Origin: Beverwykella pulmonaria
Taxonomy: Eukaryota > Ascomycota > Dothideomycetes > Pleosporales > Melanommataceae
Length of the DNA stretch: 64,000 nucleotides
Reading direction: 5' to 3'
NCBI GenBank assembly: GCA_001599595.1
Contig: BCHH01000006.1
Coordinates: forward strand, 2,154,319-2,218,318
Part shown: in pieces, positions 21,597 through 33,930 of the stretch
Layout: each line of letters opens with the position of its first letter
Numbering within the stretch: position 1 is the first letter of the stretch
The notes under the pieces: generated by a model
Told to the model about the DNA's origin: nothing
What the model saw: only the letters and a program-made list of their open reading frames with translations
Databases searched by the model: none
Position numbers and translations under genes: made by a program

Positions 21597-21755
21597 GGGA
21601 AGATCTTCGTGTGTGGTGGCTCGAAGGTGCTTGATGGGGTTAGGAAAGCCCTTGTGAAAGTATATGCGAAGGGGAAAGTAGTGGAAGTGGATGAGGCGCA
21701 GGCGTAGTTGAAGAGAATCCGTAATGAGCGGTTTACCAGCAAGGTGTTGGACTGA
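21597..21755 (+). pseudogene. Relic of a P450/NADPH-reductase C-terminus
   Basis: A 53-codon frame reads GKIFVCGGSKVLDGVRKALVK, stop codon within, then LKRIRNERFTSKVLD and a natural stop. This closely follows the C-terminal NADP-binding end of fused cytochrome P450-reductases of the CYP505 type (I-x-VCG ... GV ... IY ... IRNERF..DV.D). The inner TAG replaces the expected Trp codon (TGG to TAG). The next upstream sequence fits only after a frame change. No upstream domains remain. Confidence 0.5.
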
Positions 21756-22792
21756 TGAATCAGTGTGCAATCTTAGACATTATACAGCCCTTTATGTATA
21801 TCTCTCTCAGATGACCAACCTCGCTCGCACTGCTACAAACTCTCCTAAACTACACAAACCCCTCTACACATAAGACTCCCTACAACAACCTAGTTCTACC
21901 AACAAGACTTATGATAACTACACTGCACGTCGAGGATCCCTAAGACCGCCAGACATATTACCTCCAACGAATATGGTCGAGATCAGCGGTATGGAGAGAA
22001 ATAGGAGGAGTTCAGGGGAGAAGATGGAGGGCTCAAGTAGAGTCTCCGTGAAGGTGAGTTGAATTTCGCTTAAAAGCTCTCGCACATACTTTCTCGTCCC
22101 AGTCCATGGCCGAAAACAACTTAGCGCAGATGTCACCATACATACAAGCACGAAGACGCCGCACAGAAAAACAAAAAGATGCTATAATCGTCCAAACCCA
22201 CTTCGCATTGAAGAACATACACTGCATCTTATTGCCAAAGCGGGCGCAGCGCGTAGTCTACAACCATTGATTTCCGGGACATCAATCGTTGCCCAAGAGC
22301 CATGAAAAAAATAACAGCTCAAGTAAAGCCCCCTCCTGTCTCCTACATTTCTGCGCCCCCAACCCCTTAAATATAAGGAAAGAAGTCGCAGAACAGTAAT
22401 AAATAAATATGGTATAAACAAAACATGATTGATCGAACGAGTGGCTCCCCGTTCCTCTATCCAGGGAGTGGCGTGAGCCAGGTGGTAATATCCAAGTGGT
22501 AGGTATATAGCGACAGTTGAGAAGGATATGAAAATAGTGGTAAAGTAACCAACATGAGGTACGAAAGATCAGGTACAGCACCAGCGTACAGCAAGAGTAA
22601 GACTCAGGATGGGAGCGGAGAACCCATCAGAAGGATATAGCAATGTGAAATAGGGGAATACCGTTTTACGCCTTGACCAGCGGCTAGATAGCCAAGAGTC
22701 AATCCGAAACGCCCAAACACAAAACTCGCTCGTTGTAGTAGGTTGATATATGGCAAAAGGCTTATGGAATCCTCTTGGACGATGAGCACGTG
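21756..22792. other. Gap downstream of the zinc-finger gene
   Basis: It probably contains the 3' region of the minus-strand zinc-finger gene. Several minus-strand open frames exist but none has a recognisable domain. Confidence 0.35.
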
Positions 22793-24635
22793 TCAGCTTG
22801 CCCGTCTCCTCCGGCCACGACTCCCGCCCTCAGGGCGTTGTGCCAGAACGTCGCGTAACTGCGGATCGTCTTTGTCTTTGTCGATGTGATGGACGCGTAC
22901 GTGTCTGCCACACAAGGCTGTTAGACCAATTTCTTTGTACTCCACAATACAACTCAACGAAGCCTCCACATACCTTTGAAGATTATCCGGCCTTGGATAT
23001 TTGTGTTCTCGATCGGGACAAAACGGGCAGACGTAGCCGGGAGAGGCGTGCACAAGACCGTGCCGTATCATCTCGTTCTTTCGCTTGAAACCCTTTCCGC
23101 CTTCGCCTCGTGGACATGAGGCGACGGGGCAGTAGTGAGGCCGGCTCTGGGAATGCACGTTCGCATGTGAACTAGAGCAGCAATAAAATCAACACCACAA
23201 TAATCCACATCAACGCAAAAGAGATTCACATCAAGGGCAGGAGGGTTCTAACTCACTTCAGAAGATACTGCGTCTGGAACGGAGGTGCGTTACAGCTCGG
23301 GTAGTCGCATTTGAAACTTCCAGATCCATGTGGTGGAACGTGCTGAATATTTGGCCCAACAGGCGGAGGAAGCGTCCTGGATGTCAGTGCCCCATCTATA
23401 CTCATCCGATGTCCTCGACCTTCAATAGGTGTTGCCTGAGTTCCAGGACTGAGACCATCGGAGCTCTGATAGCTATCATTAGTTGAAGCCGAGTGCAGCG
23501 TACCAGAGTAGGGGCCATTATCTGATGCCTGCGATGGCCTGCGAGTGCTGAACAACGTCAGATGTTGTCCCGATCTCAAGAATATGTCACTGTTTGCGCT
23601 GATAGGGGAAGATGCACTCATGGGAGGGAATGGCGAGCCAATCGAAAGCTGTCTGGCGACCGTAGTTGGTGATTGGCCTATGGAAGAAATGGATTGCCGA
23701 TGAGGGTACCCGTTTGCCCTACTAGTCTCTTGTTGCTCGTTTATTGCCGTCTCTGCCAATTCGCTGATATGGCGGAAAGACGGGAGTCGTCGCTCCTGAT
23801 TGGGCGAGCCTGCCGGCCCGTCCCGAGAGGGTGAGTGAGGATTCTGCAAAGCCGGTAGCTTCTGGCTCGGGGACCCTCTTGATGGGGGTATTGTTAACTC
23901 GCGAAGATTGGGCGAGGTCGCTATGGAGTCATCGTGGGGGGGGCCATTTGCGGGCGGTCCATGGCGTTCCCCTGTCAGATTTGGTGACGTGGCCGCGAAC
24001 TGAGCAGAGCTATTGGCAGGCGATTTCGAATCCTCTCCATTTGTGACCACGCGCATGCTTGCGTTTTGGGTCCCTGCATAGGCATTATGTGACGCGGGAG
24101 TATCTGCAGCGAGGGTACTTGGCGATTGGGTGTCGACTTCGACGACTGAGTCTCGGTGGAAAGGCGGGGGAAGCTTGGTAGTCGTGGGCAGCACAACATT
24201 TGTTTCGAGTGCTTTCTGTGCTGTTTCTTGAAGGACGTGAAGGTCTACAGGCGGCGTACTATGTTGCGTAGACTCCGTCTGCGCAGATTCTGACGCAGGT
24301 TCCGTGGTCTGGGATCGTTCTTCCATCTCCTCGTCGTCAGCCTCAGAACCAGAATCGGAATTTAACGCTCGCTCGCCGACTTGTTGTGCAATGTCGGGTC
24401 GGTTCGGTTCCATAACCCGGATGAGAACAGAGTCCCCTTGGCTGGGCCGAGTCTTGCGCCGATTAGGTTTCTTGCGTCTTCGCGAGGAAGGAGGACTGAC
24501 GTTCTGAGCGCTCGAAGGAATCGTTATTTGGCGCGTCACAATGGGCGGCGGCGACGGAGAAGGCGTCGCCCTGGGCCTTACGGGCGCGAGGCCGGGTGAT
24601 CGTGGGAAAGCGTCGTCGGAGTCGTAGGTTGACAT
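22793..24635 (-). CDS. C2H2 zinc-finger protein (putative transcription factor)
   Basis: Three exons: 24635-23257, 23171-22974 and 22904-22793. Introns are 85 bp (GTGAGT..CTAG) and 68 bp (GTATGT..GGCAG). The product is 562 residues. About 440 residues of Ser/Pro/Thr-rich, probably disordered sequence (TPSPSPPP, basic RRRKKPNRRK) precede a C-terminal zinc-finger block: FKCDYPSCN..YLLNSHANVH, then YCPVASCP..RKNEMIRHGLVH, then YVCPFCPDREHKYPRPDNLQRHVRVHH. Splicing restores the His pairs of fingers one and three. This layout is common in fungal regulators of unknown target. A basic tail (SRGRRRRAS) ends the protein. Confidence 0.9.
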
Positions 24636-26380
24636 ATGTCATTCGACGCCGAGGCGACCAAAGGTGGCAAGGTGGGCAGATGTGCTGAAAAGCGGCAGCA
24701 TCTATCCCCACGATGCCTCTCAGGAATATGTCAACAGGCGGCCTGGGGCCGCAATGGAAGCAGTAAATGTCACAGCGAGATAGACCAGGCTTTGTGGAAG
24801 GTCTGAGAGGCAGTCAGTACGGCCATCGAGAGCATTTCTTTCGGCCAGTCTCTAAGAAGAAGGAAAAAGGATGCAAGAAAATAGCAGAGTAGTGCGAGCG
24901 GTTCAAGATCCAAGATGGAATCGTGTATCGCTGAGGCAGACAGAGTAGAGAGAGAGATGGTTCAAAGCAAAGCTGCTGCACCGACCATAGTGGGCAGCTC
25001 GTGACAGGATCTGGCCCATGTAACCCCAGACGTGCGGGGAGCGTAAACAGAAAGTGACATTGAATTGATGGCTACAACAGCACTACACAGGCTGAAAAGA
25101 GGAGACGGCAGAAAGACAACACTGAACAGGACGCAGAAGACGAGAGTGTGAGATGCGAGCAGCCGAGACTGAACGGCAGTGGAGGCTCTGGACGTACCCG
25201 AGGTGCTACGGCGAGTTTTCAGCCTCAAGGCGGTGGGAGAAGGGTTGCCGATCTCAAGCATTAATCAACCAGGACGCGGACAAGAGAGCACGTTTGATCG
25301 CTAGCATGGGGAAGACGATCTCAGGGCCCGACTGCCCGCGAAGCTCTCGGACGGCTGCTCGCGCGCGAGGTTGCCCGGGTGTGCGCGCGCGCTGACTGCT
25401 GGCTGCTGGCCGCTGGCTGTGTCGACACGGCGTAGTGGGGGTTTTCTGCTGCTGGGCCGATGCTGTCGCCCGCAATGGCGCGCCGTCGCTATCGCGGCTG
25501 AGCGAGGCTGGGCAGGTGGGACGGGACGCCGCGCGAAGTAGCTGCGCGTCGTGGTGAGGGCGGCGAGGGGGGCAAGAGAGGAGAAGCCGCAGACAGGACG
25601 ACTGAGAAATCCAAGGTCAGGATGCGAGGCGTAATGCCAGGATGCCATCGCCCGCCCGTGAGAGGAGAGCCTCTTCTCCAACGAGGCGCAGGGCGGCGCT
25701 TGAACAGGCCTGGCTGTGGTAAGCTCGTCCTTCACGCCCAAGAGCTTTCAGCCTCCCGATTCACCAAGTAGTCGCCAAAGAGCCCCCGCTTTGAGCCCGC
25801 GAGCTGTTGCCCCATGCCCTCCCCTGCACCCTCGTCGACCCCGCATACGCACACCGTGCGGACCTGCCCCATAGAGACGCTTGGATATATTAACACATGT
25901 ATGCTCCGTCTGCACTATTCGCTATGTATTCGTCCTGTACCGCGACCCTCGACGGCGTCTGCCCAGGTGAGCGAGCGAGCGGTGCGCTTCGTTTCGTTGG
26001 AGACAATCAGCCATCAAGGCAGCACAAAGCAGGACGCAATGCAATGCCCTCCTTCCTATTCACCCAGCTGCAAGCACCTCCCTCCCCGTCGCCGGCTCGC
26101 CTTCGCCGCCTATCGTACACACGTATACCCCCATCTTGGTCTACTGCTGGTCTGTGAGCAGAGCGCTCAGGGAGACCCGTCTATTATAATGCATGAACCC
26201 CCACAGAGGAAAATGACGGGCAGACGTCCTCGCAAAGGGTGTCAACGCCAAAAAGAAAACACTTGGATGATAAAGCGGAATCGCGCCGAAAAGCGAACCC
26301 TCATACGAGAAGCCCTCCAATCCCATTTTACCCCTCCGCTGCACCTTCCTCCCTCCCGCTCAGGAGCCCACAGGAAGGGA
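24636..26380. other. Gap upstream of the zinc-finger gene
   Basis: It should carry a long 5' leader and promoter of the minus-strand zinc-finger gene and, at the right, the 3' region of the carrier gene. GC-rich open frames on both strands (for example 25301-25741) show low-complexity composition and no domain. Confidence 0.4.
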
Positions 26381-28662
26381 TCAAGCGCCCTGCGATTTCC
26401 CGCCGAAGCCTGGAATGCCCGTGAACGTTTTGCCTGCCGGCAACTTCGGACGTCCAAAGTTTTCATCGAGATCCAGAATCACCTTGAGCGCGTTGCGGCT
26501 GCGAAGATATGGCAACGGTGCCTTCGCCTCTGAAAGGCCTAATCCGGGCTCTACGTGCCCGCGAGGGCCTTCGTCGTCACCGTGGCCCGGCATAGGAAAC
26601 GTCCGCTGCAGCAACTCGTAACCAGCAAGCGTGAAACCAAACTGGGGAGACGATCGTAAAATCCGGGCTGGCCCGCCTTTGAAAAACGCCTTGAAACCTT
26701 CCTGCTGGAAAATAGTTTTCGCCGCATGCCGAAGGCCCGTGTACGTTGCCTCGCCCTTCCGCGCCTCGACTTGTAGTCGGGTCTTGATGACATCGCACGG
26801 CGTAGTGAGGTATGCTGCAGGCATACCCGCGATCGCACCTGCTGTCAGCATCTGAAGCACGCCCAGCGATTTGGTCGGGCTCTCGCCAAAGTAGTCTCGC
26901 TTCAGATGGCTGTAGGTGGGGAAGTAGATGGCCGAGAAGGGGACTACGCAGGTGGTAAGTCGCCGTGCTCCTAGCACAGGAGAGAAAGATGCTCACCATC
27001 GCGCAACAGACACGCGCTAGCTCCCTTGTACAAGCCAACGAGACCCAGGTTACGGACGATCCATATCGCTGACCGTCTGGGCGTGCCCTCGACGCTCTTT
27101 GCCACCTCGCCCTGCACCTGCAGTCGAATCTTGACGATTTCGAGTGGATTCGTGAAGACCTGCAAGAGATTACGGGTTACCATGTGTCCTGTCGAGATCG
27201 ATACTGGTAAAAGAGGGTCATAGTTACCACTTGGCAACCGCCGGCAGCTCCACCTGCTACAAGCTCCCAGCCCAGCTTGATATGGCCTGTGCTCTTGTCG
27301 GTGAACTTTCCTCGAACGATATCGTTCACCGTCAACTTGATGGCCTTTTCTGGCGCAACTCCGACGAGCTGGGGAAGCACCCCGGAGTACAGTCCCCTGA
27401 ACCCCTCGTTCCTCACTACTCTCTTTGCGCAATCGAGCGAGTTTTTGTACAGAACCTGGCCAGCCGAACCCCTCTGGTTCTGCATTCTCGTCTTGACCAA
27501 ATCAATCGGGTATACCATAAAAGCACCAAACGCTCCCGCCAAACTCCCAAGCGCGAAATGGTGGACTGACTCTAACACATCATGCAAGATGGACTTGGTG
27601 GTCGCGAAGGCCTTTTGACCCGCATCGGCAATAGCGGTCGAGCCCAGCGAAAAGGCAGTATGCCACGAGGGATCAAGGACGCGAGCAAAATCCCTCAGCG
27701 CTAGCCTTCCCGAGGGCTCGTCGAGGCCGGCAAAGTGGAAAAGAATATCGGCTTCCATGGGCGTGTAGAGATTGAATCGGCTGATTCTTGCGGCCTCGTT
27801 GAGGAAGTCAGTGCGTGTAATCTTGCCGTCGGCGCTCTTGTTGGTCGCATTCCGGATGATGAGCTCGACCATGTCCATCTGCTGGATGATGTTCTGGAAG
27901 GCGCGCACGTTGGCGTACGAGATCTTGCTTCCGGCGGAGATGTTGCAGAGGGTGGCGAGGTTTTCCAGCAGGTAGTCAGACAGCTTGTGGCTCGCTGTCT
28001 CCCGGATTATGCGCTGGAACTGGTCGGGCTCAATGTATCCGTCCTTGTTCTTGTCGAAGTAGAGGAAGGCTTGCCGGACGCGCTCGCCCTGCAGCCCACG
28101 AAGCATCTGGGCGAACTGGGGATACGTCATGTTGTGCCGCTTGTCCTTGGAGCCACTGTAGAGCGTAGCCCACTCCGAGTTCCAATTGAACGGCAGGCTG
28201 TCCTCCCCCTTGTGTGCTTTCCATAGCTCGTAAAAGTCCTCAAACTTGATATATCCCGTCCTGTCCTTGTCGAAGAAGCGGAAGATGACTTCGTACTCGG
28301 CGTCAGGTTTCGCGAGGAGGTTCTGAAAAACGCCCCAGTCTGGCAGCGTCACTCGCCCCGTCCCGGAACGGTCTGCGACCAGGAAGAGGATGCCATATTG
28401 GTAGCGCTTGATTTTGTGCTGTTGGCGAGGGGAGGTTAGCTTTTTTATTTTGACGCAACACGTTGCAAGTGTGGGTATTCACATAGTCCTCGCTCTCGGG
28501 CGCCACCGCATCAATGAACTCGTTCTCGCCGAGATAGTAGTCGCCGGTGGCCTCGTCCTTGAGGGCATGCTTCATGAAGGAAGCGCGGGTCAGTTGCGAC
28601 AGTTGTGGCTCCTCAGAGGTGCCCAGGAGCACCTCGCCCACCTGGTCCTTGACGGTCACCAT
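26381..28662 (-). CDS. AGC1: Mitochondrial calcium-binding aspartate/glutamate carrier (Aralar/AGC type)
   Basis: Four exons: 28662-28483, 28418-27228, 27159-26997 and 26943-26381, with introns of 64, 68 and 53 bp, giving 698 residues. The N-terminal half has EF-hands, including the clear loops [14 protein letters not shown] and [14 protein letters not shown]. The C-terminal half is a mitochondrial carrier with three signature motifs: [22 protein letters not shown] and [11 protein letters not shown]. Length and domain order match Aralar/citrin and fungal Agc1 proteins with the EF-hand extension, unlike the shorter S. cerevisiae form. It exchanges matrix aspartate for cytosolic glutamate in the inner membrane as part of the malate-aspartate shuttle; calcium control is known for animal orthologues. 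Confidence 0.95.
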
Positions 28663-29538
28663 GGTGCAGAGAAAGGCGTTTCTCTGTGCTCTGGAGGGGC
28701 AATTGGTCCGGGGAGCGGTTGGGAAAACGAGCAGACGGTGATGCGAATAAAAGCAGGTGTGGAGTCGGCCAGCAGCGAGCCGTGTCAGGAAGCTTGATTG
28801 CGAGCTTCGGCGTGGGCGCGCACGAACACCAAAAAGTGAAGTTAGACTCGCGCTAGCTGTCGACTAGGGTCGGGAGATCGTGGAGAAAGGCGCGCACGGT
28901 GGACAGCGCAAAACGAAACACTAGAAGCTGGAGACGCCGTCCAGGTGAGTCTCGACGCAGTTGTACGGCAGCAGTGCTGCTCGCAGTCTGCCGTGGCGGT
29001 ATTTTCTTGCCACCTGATGCGTGAGGTTTTTTTGCTCACCAAATTTGTTTTGCTGGTGTGAGCAACGCCCGCGATGACCAACGATCCCACACCGCCGCCC
29101 TGCAGCTCGTCTCGCCAAGCGACCCGCCGCCGCGTGGGGACAAATTGAGGCGGCGTTCTCGGAGCCGCAGGCCTGGGTTACCTGATTTGATTATTGTGCG
29201 TCGTGCGTCGTTTCCAAATTGACACTGCAGCCGGCACCCGTGAGGCTCTGTGCCGAACTGGGACCTCGAAACACCACCCGGACACGACAGCGTGCGCCGG
29301 AGCGTCTGTAGCGCAGCCGCTCGCCCATGGACGAGCATCGGTGATAGGCGGTGCAGTCCGACAAGTGCTCGTGGGTCGCGCAATCGCCCGTCAACCGGAA
29401 CTAGGACAAAAGGAATGCGGAAAGGGCTGGGGGGCGCTGGGATATGCCGTGGAACATGTAAACAGCTTCCATCTAGTAGTAAACGTGCCGTATTATACAA
29501 AAACTACATGGCCAAGTCGAACCCTTCCCCCCATTACT
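28663..29538. other. Gap: promoter of the carrier gene
   Basis: It holds the upstream region of the carrier gene and the 3' region of Pdx1, both on the minus strand. No further gene is supported. Confidence 0.45.
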
Positions 29539-31020
29539 TTACACGACCAGACGACCAGGCTCCGCCTCGAGCACACTCTTCACTCGCTCGAGGAAGACCT
29601 GTCCCCTTTTCTCGTCGCCCCTTGGCACACTGACGCTGAACATGTTGAGGGGCGCTATAGCCCCGTCCGCTCCGCTAGGTGCAGACGCCCTCCTCGAGCG
29701 AGCGACCGGCGTCTTGCCGGCAAGAATGTCCATAATGTCGGGCTTCTTGACCGCAGCCGTCCTAGCGCCCAGCGTCGTGAGCGGCATTGCCGTTATCTGC
29801 GGGGTGAACTGCCCTCGAGCGTACTTCTTCCCGGCCACCTTGTCCAGCCCCAGAACAGCATCAAACAGCTCGTCGGCGGATGGCTTGGACGTCTTTGATC
29901 GCGGAAGATCCTCATTGGCCAGCTCGGCGGCACGGGCAATAAACGTCGACACGGGGAGGAACACGCCAATGGACTGCTGCACGCGCTTCTGGCATTCAAC
30001 GACGGCCTTTAGGGAGACAGGAAGGGCAATCTCGACATGGGCTTCAGGTGCAGGAGCCTCTGGAACCGCTGTGGTTTCTTTGGGTGGAGCTTCTTTCTTC
30101 GGCGCCGCCACCTTGATGTTCGAAAGATCCAGGTGAGTCAATTTCCCTATCCGCTCCGAGACCTCCGCAGGATATGACTCCTCGATGCGTCCGAGGTAGG
30201 AGAGGACATCGCCTTTTAGCAACCGTCCGTTGGGTCCAGTGGCAGGTATCTTGTCTGCCTCCTCCTTGGGTAGCCCGTTCACCATAAGCAGGTGTTGTAC
30301 GGAAGGGTAGAGCGGATAGGTCTGCTTCTGAGCTTTCCCGCTGGAGACTTTCTTGGAGGTGCCCGAAGATGGGGAGGGCTTGGGAGCCGGCGTAGAAGGC
30401 GTCTCGTCTTTCGGGGCAGGAGCAGACTCCTTGGCGGGTCCTTTGGCGACGCTTTCTTTCTTCTGGGCTGGGTGATCTTCTGGCGGGATTTCGAGCGAGC
30501 TCAGGTCGTCCCCGGGCTCAGCTGTGACTGCTATCCGTGTACCGACTTGAACGCCCTTCGCGCCGTCTTGTTGCTGCAGCCGCTATCAGCTTCCTGTGCC
30601 GCCACGTCGTGCGGTAGAACGCAACATACAATGATTTTTGCCACAATGCCATCGTCCTGTGCCTCCACATCCATCTGGGCTTTGTCCGTCTCAATTTCTA
30701 GCAACACATCTCCCGCGACGAAGGAATCGCCTTTGTCGGTCAGCAACAATGCTCCCCGTGTCCAACGGTCTAACCCGACTGCGTACCTTCCTTAACCTTC
30801 CAGGTCGCGATGTTGCCCTCCGTCATCGTCGGAGACAGTGCGGGCATGTTAAAGTTATGGGCTGCCCGCGACGCTGGGGCGGCATGGAAAGCTGTAGCAC
30901 TTTCGTCAGTTGTGAACGCAATCCCGAAAGTGAGCACTCACCTCTCCTTGCGCCATGGTTTCGAAGTTGCTGCACGGCAGCGCGTGCCGACAATCTGCAC
31001 GCCGCGGCGACTGAAGCCAT
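29539..31020 (-). CDS. PDX1: Pyruvate dehydrogenase complex protein X (E3-binding protein)
   Basis: Four exons: 31020-30942, 30891-30787, 30730-30630 and 30573-29539, with introns of 50, 56 and 56 bp, giving 439 residues. The N-terminus is a mitochondrial presequence ([20 protein letters not shown]). The lipoyl domain reads [22 protein letters not shown] with the lipoylated Lys in [10 protein letters not shown] Pro/Ala/Lys-rich hinge leads to the E3-binding domain ([31 protein letters not shown]). The C-terminal part is short and diverged from E2 acetyltransferases, without the HxxxDG motif, as in fungal Pdx1. The protein anchors dihydrolipoamide dehydrogenase to the complex core in the matrix. 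Confidence 0.94.
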
Positions 31021-31323
31021 GGAGATTGATTGGCAAGAGAGGGCGGTCTTGAGGGCTGAGGCGGCGAGAGCGAAGCGTTGAAGAAAGCTGTTGCTTGTTG
31101 GGCAACGAGCTCGCAGTCCGAACGCTCGGACCTCTCCGACCGGGAACTCTAGCTTCGAAGGAACATTATTTCGCACTTCAGATGCGCCAATGCAACGAGC
31201 ATCGCAATTGCCCGCACACGTTCATAATTCGAAGGAGGCATCCCACTGGAGCGCCATTGTACAGGTACCTACACCTTGAGGCCAAAGACTAGACAGGCAG
31301 CCCAACACTAAGACAAAACCTAG
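31021..31323. promoter_or_regulatory. Divergent promoter between PDX1 and a mitochondrial membrane protein gene
   Basis: Only about 300 bp separate the two opposite start codons. Both products are predicted mitochondrial, so shared control is plausible. Confidence 0.55.
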
Positions 31324-32280
31324 ATGTCTTCTTTCTGTCGAGGCTTCCTCCACCCGCACTCCCCCCGCCTGCCCACCTCCATTCGCACCGCCGTGTTCGC
31401 CGTGCGGCCGCAATTCACCCATCTGCGTGTAGGCGCTCGTTTTTTCTCTCCATCCGCTCTACAGAAAGCCCAAGCAATAAGACGCGCACCTGCCAAATCC
31501 ATACAACGGCCTTCACTCCCCCGATCCGTGCGATCAGCCCCGTCCTTCGCCAACGACCCCGTCCTCCGCACCCTCAATGAGACTGGCAAGCCTGTTCTGC
31601 TATACCATGCGCCGTTCCGCTTATGGTATACGTTGATGGTCTATGGATTTGCATCTGTCTGTACTGCTGGTGGGTTGTGGATATTCAAGTTCGCATCTGA
31701 GCTCCCAAAGGACCTTCCTTTCTTCGTAGAGCCTACGTACTGGGTAGTCGCGCTCATGGTTCTCGGCTCTGGGGCCTATGCGTTTACGGCGCCTGCGATG
31801 CGATGTTCGTCGCTTGAGCTTCTTCCAGCCCTGCGAGGTGGACCCATACGAGTGCGGATAAGAGCGAGAGTGGCGCCAATCCCATTCATAATAGAAGAGA
31901 AGGTCATTGTTGCCAACTTAGGCGAGATTACCATGTCTGAGAAGACTGTGCCCATGGTGAAGGAACTGGCAGAGGCTGAGAGAGCGCGGCGGCAAAACGT
32001 GTCCGAGGGGTTGAGGGGCATGTTCATTATTCGCCGTGGGTGGAACATAGCAGCGCGGCTTCTCGAACAAAAATGGACGTCCTTCTTCTGCTACTTCAAA
32101 TTCGCCGTCTTGCGATTTGGAGTCGCGAAGATTCACGTCAACGGAGACAAGTGGAAAATTGACTGCTCAGAGTATTTGCGGGAGAATGGCCACGGTACGT
32201 TGTGACGGCATGTTTGCCAGAAGAGATACTGACATTGATCAGCCATTGATCGCTTTGTCAGCGTTGACCAAGACATGTAA
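31324..32280 (+). CDS. Mitochondrial inner-membrane protein with two helices (TMEM70/TMEM223-like architecture)
   Basis: Two exons: 31324-32194 and 32243-32280, with a 48-bp intron (GTACGT..ATCAG). Splicing replaces a terminal GTL with AIDRFVSVDQDM, giving 302 residues. The N-terminus is an Arg/Ser-rich presequence (FTHLRVGARFFSPSAL). Two membrane spans follow closely at about 100-123 (LWYTLMVYGFASVCTAGGLW) and 137-157 (TYWVVALMVLGSGAYAFTAP), then a soluble domain with RVRIRARVAPIPFIIEEKVI. This topology fits TMEM70/TMEM223-type assembly factors of respiratory or ATP synthase complexes, but the family call is tentative. Neighbouring PDX1 on a shared promoter supports a mitochondrial role. Confidence 0.75.
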
Positions 32281-33930
32281 GGAAATCGCGGCCGCTGCAC
32301 ACTTATACCAATCCTGGAGTTCGTGTCTGGTACGACCCTTCGGGTCTGAAACACTTGGAATTGACCTGAACCTCTTGATTGCTGGTTCATGAGACGCAAA
32401 AAATGCTATACAAGTCTATAGTAATTGTACGATACATGTATATAAGGGTCCAGAGATCATCTGGTCTGCTGCTAAAAGACTGTAGCTAGGGGGTCAACAA
32501 ACAGACGCATGTACTACTACCAATATCCGAAAGCCCCAGACCACCTATGTGCGTGCGTTTAAGTGCTATTGAATAGTTATTGTGACCTGGCGGTGTTCTT
32601 ATACTACCTGTTTTCAAGTCCGAAGAGAATAGCTAGGGGTGTCTAGGAGGAATTCCTGCGAGGTTGCAAAAGGCAGGTTGGCAAATATAGTCGTATGTAG
32701 TCGGATAGAGTTTATTTCTTACTCTGTACCTTAATCTGTGTACCAACCCTGCGATTTTTCTCGGGCGTGGGAACAGGCAGTATGCATTATACACACCATT
32801 AAATGTTGGTGAGTGGGCCGAGATGCAACACCAAAACCGCTTAGTCACACCTATCCAAGCCATCGTTCATGTCAGGGATCGCCACATCTACGAGACTGCG
32901 AAAATGCCAGACGAAAAATCGCCCAAAGTCGAAATAAGAAACAAGCTTCAAAAGAATGATCTGGCCGCTGGTGATGTAGTTATGGCCCTATAGTCAAAAC
33001 CAGCACGATGCGCAGAAATTGACAACCATATTGAAATGATTATTACCAGCCTGAAAATAGACATGGGAAACCGTAGATATGCGTGCGCAGGTCACAAACT
33101 GCAGATGCCCCGTACTTCGTAGTTCGAACCATGGGCAAACGGGTCAGGCACGTGGTGAGCACGTGCACTTCCCCACACTTTGTTCCATGACAGCGGCGAC
33201 ACGTCTGGAAATAAGCTTTCCAGAGCCGCAGTTCCTGCAGACGATCATCGGCAGCAGCGAGCTTCAAGATGGTGCTTCTAGGTCGCTGGAAGGAGACGGA
33301 AGGGGTGCCCAGAGACTCCCGAACAGTCGCCAATTTGGATGTAGTGAGTTTGATTTGGGCTTTTCCGGGCTTTATTGCAACATTCGAGCGCCGCGGCGGC
33401 GTGAAAGATGCATTCTTGTGGTGGTGGTGAATTTATCTTTACCTGGTGCCGAACCGTGTTGTGGCAGGCAGCAAGTAGAATAGGGTTTAGCGCCGATGTT
33501 GCGCGGTCCAAGTCCAACTGGGAGCTTTCAACACAGAGAGACCCCAACGCCCACCCACCGCCGCCTCAGTTCCCCGTGTCAATCTTCGCCTCTCGGTTCC
33601 CCACGAATTCCATCGAGTCTTTCTTTCATCGGATTATTGTCGTGCAAGCCGGCCTTGGTCGCATTTTGTCGCGCGTCATCGTCGTTGCACCCTCGACGGC
33701 CGGACGGACGACAACACAGCATCCACGCGCCTGCATCGTCCCAAAGTCGATCATCACGGTCGCAAATGCAAAAGGTGGTCGGCCTGCTGTCGATGCGCCC
33801 ACCCTATTGAGAATCTCACACCAAGCGGTGTAAGTTGGCTAGGTCTCGCACGTCCGCTGCGCCATGGCATTTTGCTCACTGCTTCCATCCACAGCACCCG
33901 CACTAGATTTGCTGCACCGCCTTCTCTCCC
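32281..33930. other. Gap upstream of the ATAD2-like gene
   Basis: It contains 3' sequence of the membrane-protein gene and a GC-rich 5' leader of the next gene. Open frames at 33043-33547 and 33408-33833 are not supported as genes. Confidence 0.4.

Noticed and set aside
25301..25741. Minus-strand 146-residue open frame upstream of the zinc-finger gene
   Set aside because: GC-rich low-complexity composition, no domain and no splice partner.
33408..33833. Plus-strand open frame before the ATAD2-like gene
   Set aside because: Composition and position fit a 5' leader; no domain and no in-frame join to the gene.
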